Shown here: positions 54,110 through 63,288 of the stretch, piece by piece
Layout of the letters: the number at the start of each line of letters is the position of its first letter
Position numbering within the stretch: position 1 is the stretch's first letter
NCBI GenBank assembly: GCA_900543165.1
Contig: UQQQ01000001.1
Coordinates: forward strand, 93,851-157,850
From: an uncultured Dialister sp.
GTDB lineage: Bacteria > Bacillota > Negativicutes > Veillonellales > Dialisteraceae
Length of the DNA stretch: 64,000 nt
Reading direction: 5' to 3'
Position numbers and translations under genes: made by a program
The notes under the pieces: model-generated
Seen by the model: only the letters and a program-made list of their open reading frames with translations
Database searches by the model: none
What the model was told of the DNA's origin: nothing

Positions 54110-55759
54110 ATGAGCTATAAAGATATATACGAAGACTGGCTGACTTGGGCGGATGAAGAGACGAAGGAAGAGCTTCTGCGCTTGACGGATGAAAAAGAGA
54201 TCGAAGATCGTTTTTATAAGGATCTGGAATTTGGCACAGCGGGACTGCGCGGTATCATGGGCGCGGGCACGAACCGCATGAATCGCTATACGGTCGCCAA
54301 AGCGACGAAAGGGCTTGCCAATTATCTCAAAAAAGAGCATCCGGAGACTTTTTCACAGGGGGTGGTCATTGCCTATGATTCCAGAAATCATTCCGCTGAC
54401 TTTGCGAAAGAAGCCGCTCGCGTGCTGACATCGGCAGGGATCCCTGTCCGCATTTTTGAAGAACTCGAACCGATTCCCGTCCTTTCTTTTGCGGTCAAAT
54501 ATTTCCATGCCGCAGCGGGCGTGGTCGTGACAGCGAGCCACAATCCGGCAGAATACAATGGATACAAAGTCTATGGCGCCAATGGCGCGCAGCTGGTGCC
54601 GAAGGACGCAGACGTCCTGACATCCTATGTCGAAGCGGTGACAGATCTTCCGCACATCGAAGACGCGGGAAATGATGCTCTCGTGAACTGGCTGGGGCAT
54701 AAAACGGTCACGCGTTTTCTGACCGCGATCTTCCGGCAGTCCCTGTATCAGGGAAATCCGCCGCCGCTTTCCATTGTCTACACCCCGCTTCACGGCAGCG
54801 GGGCAAAGCCTGTCCAGGCCATTCTGGCAGAAGCAGGCTTCACGGATGTGCATATCGTGAAAGAGCAGGAGCTGCCGGATGGCGACTTCCCGACCGTCTC
54901 TGCGCCGAATCCGGAGAATGAAGATGCGCTCTCGATGGGGATCGCCCTCGCCAAAGAAGTGGGCGCAGACATCGTCATCGGGACGGACCCGGATAGCGAC
55001 CGCATCGGCAGCGCGGTACGCAAAGGGGAGGACTTTGTCCTGATTTCCGGAAATCAGATGGGCGCGCTTCTGACATACTTCCTCTGCCTTACCCGGAAAG
55101 AGACGCTGATACCCGCATCCACCATGGTGAAAACGGTCGTGACCGGCGAGCTGGGCGCGGAAATCGGCCGCCGCTATGGGCTGAAGGTCGTAGAAACGCT
55201 GACCGGCTTCAAGTATATCGGGGAAAAGATCTCTCAGTGGGAAACGGATCCCGCGCATGACTATTTCTTCGGCTATGAAGAAAGCTACGGCTACCTTGCT
55301 GGGACGCACGCGCAGGATAAAGATGCCGTCGTCTCCGCCATGCTCATCTGTGAAATGGCGGCGTACTTCAAGAAAGAAGGCAAGACCCTCGCCGATGTGC
55401 TCGATGAGCTCTATTCCGACTTTGGCTATTACTATGACAAGACCACATCCTACACGCTGAAGGGCCTCACCGGTCTTGCAAAAATCCAGGGCATCATGAC
55501 GCATCTCCGGGAGATCGATGTGAAAGAGATATTCCCGGAAATCGACTCCGTCATAGACTTTGAAGCCGGCATCGGCGACCTGCCAAAGGAAAATGTCCTG
55601 AAGTACATGGTGAAGACCGGCGGCTGGATGGCTGTCCGCCCGAGCGGCACGGAGCCGAAGATCAAGATCTACTACTCCCTCAAAGGAAACGATGAAAAAG
55701 AAGCGCTGGCGAAATTTGCCGACTTCAAAGCAAGATGGGAGAAGGAATTGGGATTGTAA
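54110..55759 (+). CDS. pgcA: phosphoglucomutase / phosphomannomutase family enzyme
   Basis: A 549-residue alpha-D-phosphohexomutase. It shows EFGTAGLRGIMGAGTNRMN, the phosphoserine loop TASHNPAEYNGYKVYG, the metal site GTDPDSDRIG, and the phosphate-binding loop RPSGTEPKIKIYYS. The length and sequence match PgcA-type phosphoglucomutases, which make glucose-1-phosphate, the substrate of GalU encoded elsewhere in the window. AAGGAGG precedes the ATG. Confidence 0.92.
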   Translation: MSYKDIYEDWLTWADEETKEELLRLTDEKEIEDRFYKDLEFGTAGLRGIMGAGTNRMNRYTVAKATKGLANYLKKEHPETFSQGVVIAYDSRNHSADFAKEAARVLTSAGIPVRIFEELEPIPVLSFAVKYFHAAAGVVVTASHNPAEYNGYKVYGANGAQLVPKDADVLTSYVEAVTDLPHIEDAGNDALVNWLGHKTVTRFLTAIFRQSLYQGNPPPLSIVYTPLHGSGAKPVQAILAEAGFTDVHIVKEQELPDGDFPTVSAPNPENEDALSMGIALAKEVGADIVIGTDPDSDRIGSAVRKGEDFVLISGNQMGALLTYFLCLTRKETLIPASTMVKTVVTGELGAEIGRRYGLKVVETLTGFKYIGEKISQWETDPAHDYFFGYEESYGYLAGTHAQDKDAVVSAMLICEMAAYFKKEGKTLADVLDELYSDFGYYYDKTTSYTLKGLTGLAKIQGIMTHLREIDVKEIFPEIDSVIDFEAGIGDLPKENVLKYMVKTGGWMAVRPSGTEPKIKIYYSLKGNDEKEALAKFADFKARWEKELGL

Positions 55760-56345
55760 ACAGCGCGGGACTGGTGACTAAGAGACTAGGAGACATCAGA
55801 CTCTCGTATCGTCATTTCGAGCGAAGCGAGAAATCTTCCTAACAGACCGATGAACGAAGGATGTGTGAAATAGGAACTGGTGACTTGTTCCCGCGCTCTT
55901 TCATACCGCCAGTGCCCTATCCGTCCCTACGGGGCAACTTCCCCTCGAGGGGAAGGCCGACGATACGGGAGTAGCATCAGCTACAATGGCGGCGAAACAG
56001 CCACCACAAGTTTGAAGTTTGAAAGCAGGGAGTAGCTAGTGACTGGTGACTAAAAGACTGGGAGACTAGGAGATATCAGACTTCCGTATTGTCATTTCGA
56101 GCAAAGCGAGAAATCTTCTTTGCAGACCGATCAATGAAGAATGCGTGAAAGCGGAAATACGTAGCAAAAAGGCGTCGTTTCCCCGCCAGTGCCTATGTGA
56201 TACTGACCGTAGTACAAGAAAGATCCCTCGGCTGCGCTCGGGATGACGATACGGGAGTACCATCACCTAAGCGGCGCCAAGCGCCGCACCACCATTTTTC
56301 ATTCCTCATTCCTCGTTCGAGCAGAGCTTTCATCCACAATCAAGG
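55760..56345. repeat. mosaic of intergenic repeats
   Basis: A gene-free stretch containing GTCATTTCGAGCGAAGCGAG (55811) and GTCATTTCGAGCAAAGCGAG (56091), both followed by AAATCTTC, an inverted relative with CTGCGCTCGGGATGACGA (56233), tracts of GACTGGTGACTAAAAGACT words, and GCCGCACCACCATTTTTCATTCC. The order and number of the words differ from gap to gap. I see no gene in it. Confidence 0.75.
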
Positions 56346-56384
56346 GCACGCCCCATGGGCGGCCCTGAACCCTTTTCATCCATC

Positions 56385-56413
56385 TTGACAAATATCCCTA
56401 AACCGTGTATCCT
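56385..56413 (+). promoter_or_regulatory. promoter of tRNA-Pro
   Basis: Perfect TTGACA (56385-56390), a 17-base spacer and TATCCT (56408-56413), 19 bases before the tRNA. Confidence 0.7.
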
Positions 56414-56431
56414 ATTTCATGTAGTAATCGT

Positions 56432-56508
56432 CGGGACGTAGCTCAGTTTGGTAGAGCGCTACCTTGGGGTGGTAGAGGTCGCATGTTCGAATCATGTCGT
56501 TCCGACCA
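56432..56508 (+). tRNA. tRNA-Pro (anticodon GGG)
   Basis: A 77-base cloverleaf. The acceptor stem CGGGACG pairs with CGTTCCG, the D arm contains AGCTCAGTTTGGTAGAGC, the anticodon stem CTACC/GGTAG encloses loop TTGGGGT (anticodon GGG), and the T arm is CATG-TTCGAAT-CATG. CCA is encoded. It reads CCC and CCU. Confidence 0.96.
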
Positions 56509-56559
56509 TTTTTTATTTTCATGTACATTCATAAAATTCTATAAAGTGAGGTCTTCTGT

Positions 56560-57423
56560 ATGAACAGAGTCAAATCAGTCATGCTTCTGACACTGCTCAG
56601 CTTGATCCTGATGGCTATCGGCGGTGTCGTAGGTGGTCAGAACGGCGCGATGGCCATGTTTCTCATTTCTCTGGCGATCAATTTCTACACATACTGGAAC
56701 TCGGACAAGATGGCGCTTCGCGCGTACAATGCCCAGCCTTTGTCGGAGTCGCAGGTCCCCGAGCTCTATGAGCTGGTGCGAGAACTCTGCCGGAAGGCGG
56801 AGCTTCCGATGCCGCGTCTCTATGTCATTCCGACCGATGTGCCGAATGCGTTTGCCACGGGACGAAATCCGGAGCATGCGGCTGTCGCAGTGACGGAGGG
56901 CATCCTTTCCATGCTGAACCGCGATGAGATCGCCGGTGTCATCAGCCACGAATTATCCCATGTTAAACATCGCGATACGCTCATCATGACGCTGTCGGCG
57001 TCGATAGCGACCGCGATTTCCTACATCGCAAACATCGCGCAGTGGGCAGCGATCTTTGGTACGGCCAGAGATGAAGATGGCAACCGGTCGAATCCGATCG
57101 CTCTCATCGTGACCATCGTCGTCGCGCCGCTCGCAGCGTCTCTCATCCAGTTCGCCCTGTCGCGTTCGCGTGAATACATGGCGGATGCTTCCGGTGCGAG
57201 GATCTCCGGGAAGCCTCTGGCTCTTGCCAGCGCGCTTCTGAAGCTCGATGACTACGCACATCATCGCGTCATCCCCGATGCGAAACCGGCGACCAGCGGT
57301 CTTTTCATCATCAATCCGCTTGCCGGCGTCGGCGGCATGGCCAATCTGTTTTCTACGCATCCTTCCACGGAGGAGCGTGTAAAAAAGCTGCGTGAAATCG
57401 CAGCAGAAATGCATTCTTTTTAA
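56560..57423 (+). CDS. htpX: membrane metalloprotease HtpX
   Basis: A 287-residue M48 zinc protease. Two N-terminal spans (residues 7-41) are followed by the zinc motif ISHELSHVKHRD (HExxH), two more spans (about 143-160 and 180-197), and the third ligand Glu in SREYMADASGA. It degrades damaged membrane proteins, facing the cytoplasm. It begins 51 bases after the tRNA. Confidence 0.95.
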   Translation: MNRVKSVMLLTLLSLILMAIGGVVGGQNGAMAMFLISLAINFYTYWNSDKMALRAYNAQPLSESQVPELYELVRELCRKAELPMPRLYVIPTDVPNAFATGRNPEHAAVAVTEGILSMLNRDEIAGVISHELSHVKHRDTLIMTLSASIATAISYIANIAQWAAIFGTARDEDGNRSNPIALIVTIVVAPLAASLIQFALSRSREYMADASGARISGKPLALASALLKLDDYAHHRVIPDAKPATSGLFIINPLAGVGGMANLFSTHPSTEERVKKLREIAAEMHSF

Positions 57424-57433
57424 GGAGGCTATT

Positions 57434-57853
57434 ATGGCTAACATTGAAAAAACTCTCGTACTCGTAAAGCCGGACGGCGTGAAGAAACACATCTGCGGCG
57501 AAGTGATTTCCCGCTTCGAAAGAAAAGGTCTGTCCATTCATGCCATCAAAATGATCCAGGTCCCGGTAGCTCTTGCTGAAGAACATTATGCAGAACATAA
57601 AGGCAAAGGCTTCTTCAAGGCGCTCATCGACTTCATCACCTCCGGCCCGGTACTGGCTATGGTCATCGAAGGCGAAAACGCTGTCGCAGCTGTTCGTCAG
57701 ATCAACGGCGCTACCAACCCGCTCGAAGCTGTTCCTGGCTCCATCCGCGGTGACTTCGCTACTTCCATCGATGAAAATGTTGTCCATGCTTCCGATGCAG
57801 TAGAAACCGCACAGAGAGAAATCGGTCTCTGGTTCCCGGAACTGTCCAAATAA
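57434..57853 (+). CDS. ndk: nucleoside diphosphate kinase
   Basis: A 139-residue NDK. It has the start EKTLVLVKPDGVKKH, Arg-containing GATNPLEAVPGSIRGDFA, and the catalytic His in NVVHASDAVETAQREI. It balances nucleoside triphosphates. The frame is open to 57392 inside htpX, but AAGGAGG precedes the ATG at 57434. It lies ten bases after htpX, so the two are likely co-transcribed. Confidence 0.97.
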   Translation: MANIEKTLVLVKPDGVKKHICGEVISRFERKGLSIHAIKMIQVPVALAEEHYAEHKGKGFFKALIDFITSGPVLAMVIEGENAVAAVRQINGATNPLEAVPGSIRGDFATSIDENVVHASDAVETAQREIGLWFPELSK

Positions 57854-57868
57854 TTGGCATACAGGAAG

Positions 57869-57896
57869 GCGCTGCGAGAAATCGCGGCGCTTTTTT
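57869..57896 (+). terminator. terminator of htpX-ndk
   Basis: GCGC-GCGA and TCGC-GCGC stem with an AGAAA-type loop, followed by TTTTTT. Confidence 0.85.
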
Positions 57897-57934
57897 GTTG
57901 CGTCCATGGATGATGTCCCAAAGAGCTGCGGGAT

Positions 57935-58285
57935 GGCAGGGTTAGGCCGTGGGGCGGGTTGCCCATGGATTGCGGATGAAAGCTCTGCTCAAATTAGGAA
58001 TGAGGAATTAGGAATGGTGGTGCGGCGCAAAAGAATAATGAAGCGCCGCGGAGTATAAATTGGGCGATGCCCAAAGATTGCACTTCAGTCACCAGTCACT
58101 CCTGATCCCCAATCCCTAATCCATAGCCACTCATCTCTGCTTTCAAATTTCTCGTTTGAGGCTTTCTTACATATCCTGTTTTCCGTGAGCGGAAAGGATT
58201 TCTCGCTTTCGCTCGAAATGACAATAGGAGAGAATAACCAGTTACTAGTCACTAGTCACCAGTCACTAGTCATCCCTAATCCCTT
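57935..58285. repeat. mosaic of intergenic repeats
   Basis: Contains CCATGGATTGCGGATGAAAG, GAATGAGGAATTAGGAATGG and GCGGCGC words as at 8085 and 56290, a reversed copy of the CGAAATGAC element (TTTCGCTCGAAATGACAATA, 58207-58226), and ACTAGTCACCAGTCACTAGTC tracts. No gene is evident in this gap (57854-58419). Confidence 0.7.
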
Positions 58286-58335
58286 CCTTCAACATTCGAT
58301 TTCTGTATTTTTATACACAAAAATCCGGCTTCCTA

Positions 58336-58365
58336 TTGACTATCCTCTCCGTAAAATTGTACAAT
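58336..58365 (+). promoter_or_regulatory. promoter of the amino-acid ABC genes
   Basis: TTGACT (58336-58341), an 18-base spacer and TACAAT (58360-58365), about 55 bases before the permease gene. Confidence 0.65.
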
Positions 58366-58419
58366 AAAATGAAATCGAAGCATGCATGACGCATGTATAT
58401 ATAGTAAGGAGAATGAAAC

Positions 58420-59058
58420 ATGGATTTTGAACTTATCGAAAAAGCACTGCCTATCCTTCTCTTAGGCGCGGGCGTGACGATCGAGATCACGGCGGTCAGT
58501 GTTTTCATCGGTTTCTGTATCGGACTTTTCGTCGGCATCGCACGCATCTGCAAGGTAAAAGTCCTCCGCATTCTGGCTGCGATCTATGCAGACTGTATTC
58601 GCGGTACGCCGCTTCTGGTGCAGATCTTCCTGATCTATTTCGCCCTCCCGATCCTGACGGAGCATCGCGTGGAGCCATTCGTGGCTGCTGTCGCGGCCTG
58701 CGGGATCAATAGCGGCGCGTATGTCTCCGAAATTTTCCGGGCCGGCATCCAGGCGATCGATGTGGGGCAGATGGAAGCGGGGCGCTCGCTCGGCCTTTCC
58801 TGGTGGCAGACCATGTACTATGTCATCCTGCCGCAGGCTGTACGAAATATCCTCCCGCCGCTCGGCAATGAATTCATCGCGATGCTGAAAGATTCCTCGC
58901 TGGTTTCCGTCATCGGCTTCGAAGAACTGACCCGCCGCGGGCAGCTCATCATCGCGCAGACGTATGGCTCCTTTGAGATCTGGTCCACCGTCGCCATCCT
59001 CTACCTCATCATGACGCTGGCGATTTCCAGAGTGGTAGCAATGTTGGAGAAAAAATAA
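58420..59058 (+). CDS. polar amino-acid ABC transporter permease
   Basis: A 212-residue HisM/GlnP-type permease with about five spans. It has GTPLLVQIFLIYFALP near residue 65 and the ATPase-coupling EAA loop EAGRSLGLSWWQTMYYVILPQ given in part. It abuts the ATPase gene with no gap. No substrate-binding protein gene is adjacent, so the amino acid transported cannot be named. Confidence 0.92.
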   Translation: MDFELIEKALPILLLGAGVTIEITAVSVFIGFCIGLFVGIARICKVKVLRILAAIYADCIRGTPLLVQIFLIYFALPILTEHRVEPFVAAVAACGINSGAYVSEIFRAGIQAIDVGQMEAGRSLGLSWWQTMYYVILPQAVRNILPPLGNEFIAMLKDSSLVSVIGFEELTRRGQLIIAQTYGSFEIWSTVAILYLIMTLAISRVVAMLEKK

Positions 59059-59796
59059 ATGGCAGAAGAAAAGAATCTGATAGAAATCACCCATATCAGC
59101 AAAAAATTCGGCGATCTGACGGTTTTGAAAGACATCAGCGTCAAAGTCAAGGAAAAGGAAGTCGTCGTCATCATCGGGCCTTCCGGCTCAGGGAAGAGTA
59201 CGCTGCTTCGCTGCATCAATGGTCTGGAAACGCCGACGACCGGCAGCATCACCTTCGATGGCGTGCCTGTCAACGGAGAGAAGAATATCAATGAAGTCCG
59301 CACCGAAGTCGGCATGGTCTTCCAGCGTTTCAACCTTTTCCCGCATATGACCGTCATCCAGAATCTGATGCTGGCGCCGATGAAGGTCAGAAAGATTTCC
59401 AAGAAGGAAGCCTATGACCGCGGCATGCAGCTCCTCAAAAAAGTCGGGATGGAAGACAAGGCTGACTACAAGCCGCCGCAGCTCTCCGGTGGGCAGCAGC
59501 AGCGTGTCGCCATCGCCCGCGCGCTCGCGATGAAGCCGAAAGCGCTCCTTTTCGATGAACCGACCTCAGCACTCGACCCGGAAATGGTGCATGAAGTCTT
59601 GGATGTCATGCGTGAAGTCGCAGAAGAAGGCATGACCATGGTCGTTGTGACACACGAAATGGGATTCGCCAGAGAAGTCGGCTCCCGCGTCCTCTTCATT
59701 GATGGCGGTGTCATCGTCGAAGAAGGCCGCCCGGTGGACGTCTTCGAGCATACGCAAGAGGAACGAACGAAAGCCTTCCTTTCGCAGGTCTTGTAA
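59059..59796 (+). CDS. polar amino-acid ABC transporter ATP-binding protein
   Basis: A 245-residue GlnQ/HisP-type ATPase with Walker [10 protein letters not shown], signature [15 protein letters not shown], Walker [15 protein letters not shown] and His loop [11 protein letters not shown]. It pairs with the permease directly upstream. The last gene before a terminator and a long repeat-rich gap. Confidence 0.95.
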   Translation: MAEEKNLIEITHISKKFGDLTVLKDISVKVKEKEVVVIIGPSGSGKSTLLRCINGLETPTTGSITFDGVPVNGEKNINEVRTEVGMVFQRFNLFPHMTVIQNLMLAPMKVRKISKKEAYDRGMQLLKKVGMEDKADYKPPQLSGGQQQRVAIARALAMKPKALLFDEPTSALDPEMVHEVLDVMREVAEEGMTMVVVTHEMGFAREVGSRVLFIDGGVIVEEGRPVDVFEHTQEERTKAFLSQVL

Positions 59797-59806
59797 CAGG
59801 GAAAAT

Positions 59807-59834
59807 AAAAAGCAGCCGTCGGGTTGCTTTTTTT
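59807..59834 (+). terminator. terminator of the amino-acid ABC genes
   Basis: AAAAAGCA-CC / GG-TGCTTTTTTT hairpin directly after the ATPase gene. Confidence 0.8.
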
Positions 59835-60298
59835 GTTGGGATTGGAGAGTAAGAGACTACGAGACTAGAGACGTCAGACATCAGAGGTCAGACGGAGGAA
59901 GGGGCTAGTGGGGGGCGTCCTTCTTGTATCGTCATTTCGAGCGAAGTCGAGAAATCTTCCTTGCAGAGCGATAAACGACTGGGAGACGAAGAGACTAAGA
60001 GACTAGAAGACTGGGAGATGTCAAACATCAGACGTCAGATTTTATTCGCGCGATCCATTTTCCGCTTATTCAACATGCGTGAGGCCAACCCCGTCTCGCT
60101 GCGCTCGTCTGCCCCTTCCGGAGGAAGGGGCTAGCGGGGGGCATCCTTCTCGTATCGTCATTTCGAGCGAAGTCGAGAAATCTTTCTTGCAGAGCGATAA
60201 ACGACTGGGAGACTAGAGACATCAGATATCAGACATCAGATGTCTAACGTCTAATCCCTAGCTACTAATCCCTAGTCACCGGTCACCCGATTTCTTCT
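59835..60298. repeat. mosaic of intergenic repeats
   Basis: Two copies of GTCATTTCGAGCGAAGTCGA followed by GAAATCTTCCTTGCAGAGCG or a near copy (59931 and 60157), GGAGGAAGGGGCTAG(C/T)GGGGGGC twice, and many AGACTAGAGACATCAGA(T/C) words. From 60299 to 60750 the DNA turns AT-rich, with a palindromic CTCGATA-ATATCGAG (60428-60442) and no gene that I can support. Confidence 0.75.
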
Positions 60299-60750
60299 GC
60301 AAAGCTCGCTTCATTTGTGTTATAATCTGATAAGGATTCTCTATTATCCATCAATTTGAGTAAGGAAGTGTAAAAGTAAAATAGCCTTATCATGCTCCAT
60401 TTTCTATAATAAAAATGCCTAAAAAACCTCGATAATATCGAGTAACTATAGAAAAAAACAGGGAACTCAAATGATTAGACTTTTGATATTTTTCTGCAAA
60501 ATGATAGCAGTAAGATAGCAGTAATATAGAACAAATAAAAAGAAGAAGCTGTATAGAGTCTAAAGATTGGAAATCAAATGAACAAAGCGAACTAATCAGA
60601 TTTTATCGGTGAAAATAGAACATTGTATATCGACATAAAACGACAAAATGATTCAATGGCAAATGGAAAAAACTGAAAAATATTCAAGAAAAAGCACCAT
60701 AAAAAGACTAATCAAAAGATGCTTTAATCAAAATATTAGTCATGAAAACT

Positions 60751-60788
60751 AAAAAAGAGGCAATCCGTAATTGGATCGCCTCTTTTTT
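60751..60788. terminator. terminator of the integrase gene
   Basis: AAAAAAGAGGC-ATCC and GGAT-GCCTCTTTTTT form a stem usable from both strands, just past the integrase stop. Confidence 0.88.
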
Positions 60789-60792
60789 GGTA

Positions 60793-61947
60793 CTAATATG
60801 TAACTGGTTTCACCAGCTCATCTAACCCCTTAAAAGTATCAGAGATCATAGAAATGTTTTTCTTAAAGACATTGTCTGAACCAGGAACGAAATGCGTATA
60901 AACTGAAAGAGTCATATTAGGAGTAGCATGTCCTAAACGCTTAGAAACAAGGGGAATAGGCACCCCATTTGAAATCAGCAATGACGCATGCGTATGACGC
61001 AAACAATGGAACGTCAGATTGGGACTAATGCCTAAAGACTTACGAAGCTTATTAAAAGCAATGTAAAAAGTAGAAAAAGAAATATAAGGGCCGGACCGCA
61101 TTCTCTTTGTAGCACCGCAAATCACATGACCTGAAGCAGTGGCATGTGCTTCACGCAGCACAGATAAAAGATGATCGGGAATTGAAATCGTTCTCATCCC
61201 GGAAATCGTCTTTGTCCAATGCACAAGATGAACAGCGCCAGACGAATCCACGGTTAACGTCTTATTTACCGTCAATAAAGCATTTTCAAAATCAACATCG
61301 TCCCAAGTCAATGCAAGAACTTCAGAAATACGAAGTCCCATATAAAGACCAAACAGAAAAGGGAGATGAAGAAACGTCTTATGAGAAGCGAAATAATCCA
61401 AAAAAGCCTGAATATCTTCCTTAGAAAAGACTTTGACAGATAAGTTACGAGACTTACGCGGTATAATGATCCCCTGCGAATAGTCAAAAGGAATCATCTG
61501 CAGCGCATAGGCCTTATGGATGACGGATTTTAAAAAAGAAAAAGTATGATGCACTGAAGAAGGGGATAAATAGGACATCAAATAATTGAAATGATTCTGG
61601 ATAGGAAACTGATTCGACTTGTCTACGAGCTTTAAATCCAAAATGGGTAAAAGTGACTTCATGAACGTAGCATAGAGACGTAATGTACTTGGGCGAAGAG
61701 ACTGCTTATATGTTCGGATATAAAGAAGCATCCATTCACCAATCGTCATGTTCTCACGGTAGCACACATCAAAAGCATGCGTTTCATTTAATGTCGCTTT
61801 CAACCAAACGGAAGCCTCATCCCTGGAATAGAACCTGCGAACAATGCGGCCGCAATCAGGATCAGAAATAGCAGCCACCCAGCGCTTTTTCCCGCTGCGT
61901 TTATTTTCATAATAAATAGATCCTTCACCATTACCCTTTCTGCTCAT
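60793..61947 (-). CDS. int: tyrosine recombinase (integrase) of a mobile element
   Basis: A 384-residue phage/ICE-type integrase. An N-terminal arm-binding domain (GEGSIYYENKRSGKKRW) precedes a SAM-like core-binding domain and a catalytic domain with Arg (GLRISEV), Lys (WTKTISG), His-x-x-Arg (HCLRHTH), His (LGHATP) and the nucleophile Tyr (LSVYTHF), all present. A GTG five codons upstream is possible, but GGGGGA lies seven bases before the ATG at 61947. It is divergent from the excisionase-like gene. The attachment site was not located. Confidence 0.93.
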   Translation of the reverse strand: MSRKGNGEGSIYYENKRSGKKRWVAAISDPDCGRIVRRFYSRDEASVWLKATLNETHAFDVCYRENMTIGEWMLLYIRTYKQSLRPSTLRLYATFMKSLLPILDLKLVDKSNQFPIQNHFNYLMSYLSPSSVHHTFSFLKSVIHKAYALQMIPFDYSQGIIIPRKSRNLSVKVFSKEDIQAFLDYFASHKTFLHLPFLFGLYMGLRISEVLALTWDDVDFENALLTVNKTLTVDSSGAVHLVHWTKTISGMRTISIPDHLLSVLREAHATASGHVICGATKRMRSGPYISFSTFYIAFNKLRKSLGISPNLTFHCLRHTHASLLISNGVPIPLVSKRLGHATPNMTLSVYTHFVPGSDNVFKKNISMISDTFKGLDELVKPVTY

Positions 61948-62062
61948 ATTGATTTCCCCCACATTGAATTAGACAAATATATATTAAATATATTATACTC
62001 AAGAAGTCCTAAAAGCAAGTAAAAATGGGCTTTTTTAGCATATTAAAGAACAATAGTATCGA

Positions 62063-62091
62063 TTGACTTCCTCTAAAAATCCATATAGAAT
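62063..62091 (+). promoter_or_regulatory. promoter of the excisionase-like operon
   Basis: TTGACT (62063-62068), a 17-base spacer and TAGAAT (62086-62091). The -10 lies inside the first of the TCCA-N7-TGGA inverted repeats. Confidence 0.65.
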
Positions 62092-62129
62092 GGAATGAAG
62101 GCAAAAAAGATTTCCATGTGGAATGGAAT
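62079..62129 (+). repeat. two operator-like inverted repeats, 33 bases apart
   Basis: TCCA-TATAGAA-TGGAAT (62080-62096) and TTCCA-TGTGGAA-TGGAAT (62112-62129) share arms and a 7-base spacer. A third, ATTCCA-CTGTGAA-TGGAAT, lies at 63717-63735. The 33-base step is about three helical turns. Confidence 0.65.
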
Positions 62130-62142
62130 CAGAACTACATTT

Positions 62143-62162
62143 TCAGGGGGCACAAGTGCCCC
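62143..62162 (+). promoter_or_regulatory. perfect hairpin in the excisionase leader
   Basis: GGGGGCAC-AA-GTGCCCCC can form a strong RNA hairpin about 40 bases before the start codon; no T-tract follows, so it is not a standard terminator. Confidence 0.45.
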
Positions 62163-62207
62163 CTAGGGCGTTATGCTTTTCACTATTGTTAAGAAAGGGG
62201 CATGCAA

Positions 62208-62501
62208 ATGGCTTATATAACAATCAAAGAATTTGCAGAAAAAGAGAATTTACCCCTAGATTCTGTTCGAGCAATGTGCAAAGAGGGAATACTCCCTCGC
62301 ATCAAAGCAGGCAGAGGCTACTACGTAAACTTTGAAAGAGCAGACCAAGTGCTGCGAGACATGGAAAAAGAACCTATCCGGCGCGGAAGAGCAAAAAGGA
62401 AAAGACGAACATATGCAGCAAAAACAGAATCGTTAACTGGGATGGAATGTATTGAGCAGCTTTTGGCAGATGCAGAAAGAAAAGGGAATGAAGAGAAATG
62501 A
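62208..62501 (+). CDS. excisionase-like / MerR-type DNA-binding protein
   Basis: A 97-residue protein. Residues 1-45 (MAYITIKEFAEKENLPLDSV) form a small winged helix like those of excisionases and MerR-like helix-turn-helix proteins. A basic tail (RRGRAKRKRRTY) follows. ATG 62202 lies only one base after the AAAGGGG ribosome site, so I take ATG 62208. Divergent from the integrase and next to operator-like repeats, it is the likely recombination directionality factor. It overlaps the next gene by four bases. Confidence 0.8.
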   Translation: MAYITIKEFAEKENLPLDSVRAMCKEGILPRIKAGRGYYVNFERADQVLRDMEKEPIRRGRAKRKRRTYAAKTESLTGMECIEQLLADAERKGNEEK

Positions 62502-62752
62502 TGTATTACCTGCTTAGAAAGTATCACAAAATTCTGATAGTCATAGCACTCACCACGATTTTTACGGGCGGCGCTTCAGAAACCATTTTGGAAACCATGA
62601 GACAATCAGGAGACATTCCCGATTACATGCTTTTAAAGGTAGTGAATGAGCACAAAGAAGAAATCAAAGAATGGGCAGCATCCATTGACCCGGTCAAAGT
62701 CAGAGAAGCCCTTCGAAAAATGGATCAGCTACTTGGAACAAGCAGAGAATAG
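62498..62752 (+). CDS. small hypothetical protein with one membrane span
   Basis: An 84-residue protein: a hydrophobic segment (ILIVIALTTIFTGGASETIL, about residues 12-31), then a charged helical part (EEIKEWAASIDPVKVREALRK). It starts in an ATGA overlap with the excisionase-like gene, so it is translationally coupled. I do not recognise the family. Confidence 0.65.
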   Translation: MMYYLLRKYHKILIVIALTTIFTGGASETILETMRQSGDIPDYMLLKVVNEHKEEIKEWAASIDPVKVREALRKMDQLLGTSRE

Positions 62753-62760
62753 GAGAAAAC

Positions 62761-63267
62761 ATGGAAACAAAAGTGGAAATCAAAGATAACCTGAAAACAG
62801 AAACCAATGAAAATGCATATATCATTGCCATCACCAAAGCAGAAGGAAAGACCATCCATGTAAAAATTACAGAAGAAGAACTCTCGGACCTTATCGGAGA
62901 CGCATTAGATAGCAGCGACTATTGGGGAGGAAGAATCCGCGCCGTAGAAAAAGATAAAGAAGAAACAAAAAAGTACAAAACATGGAGTGAATGCATCGTC
63001 CACAATCTAAGAATCATGATCTTAGATAACGAATCAGATGAAGCTTATGAGTTAAGCAAAACTGCCTTTTTGGAAGGGATCGGAAAATACATTCTTGCAT
63101 TTGGAGAAGACCTCTGCACAGCAGAAGAAGAATCGGTCTGTATGAGAAAAGATAAACCGGCAGAGATCATGAAAACAGACCATGTACTTGATACAGGAAA
63201 CATTGACGCCAATATCGCAGACAGCATGCTGCAGTTTGGATTGTTTGGAGAGCTGGTATACGGTTAA
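62761..63267 (+). CDS. mobile-element protein of unknown function, 168 residues
   Basis: An acidic protein. VKITEEELSDLIGDALDSS (given in part) near residue 40, the segment FLEGIGKYIL, and the end DTGNIDANIADSMLQFGLFG resemble, from memory, a family of small proteins on Firmicute phages and integrative elements that share a region just before YW (here DYWGG) and an LFGELVYG ending. Its role is unknown. AGGAGA precedes the ATG, and it follows the previous gene by eight bases. Confidence 0.7.
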   Translation: METKVEIKDNLKTETNENAYIIAITKAEGKTIHVKITEEELSDLIGDALDSSDYWGGRIRAVEKDKEETKKYKTWSECIVHNLRIMILDNESDEAYELSKTAFLEGIGKYILAFGEDLCTAEEESVCMRKDKPAEIMKTDHVLDTGNIDANIADSMLQFGLFGELVYG

Positions 63268-63288
63268 AAATAAGGGGGGAATACACTA

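Noticed and set aside
60299..60792. Attachment site of the integrated element
   Set aside because: No tRNA or gene end is duplicated within the window; the other end of the element is outside, so the direct repeat cannot be found here.
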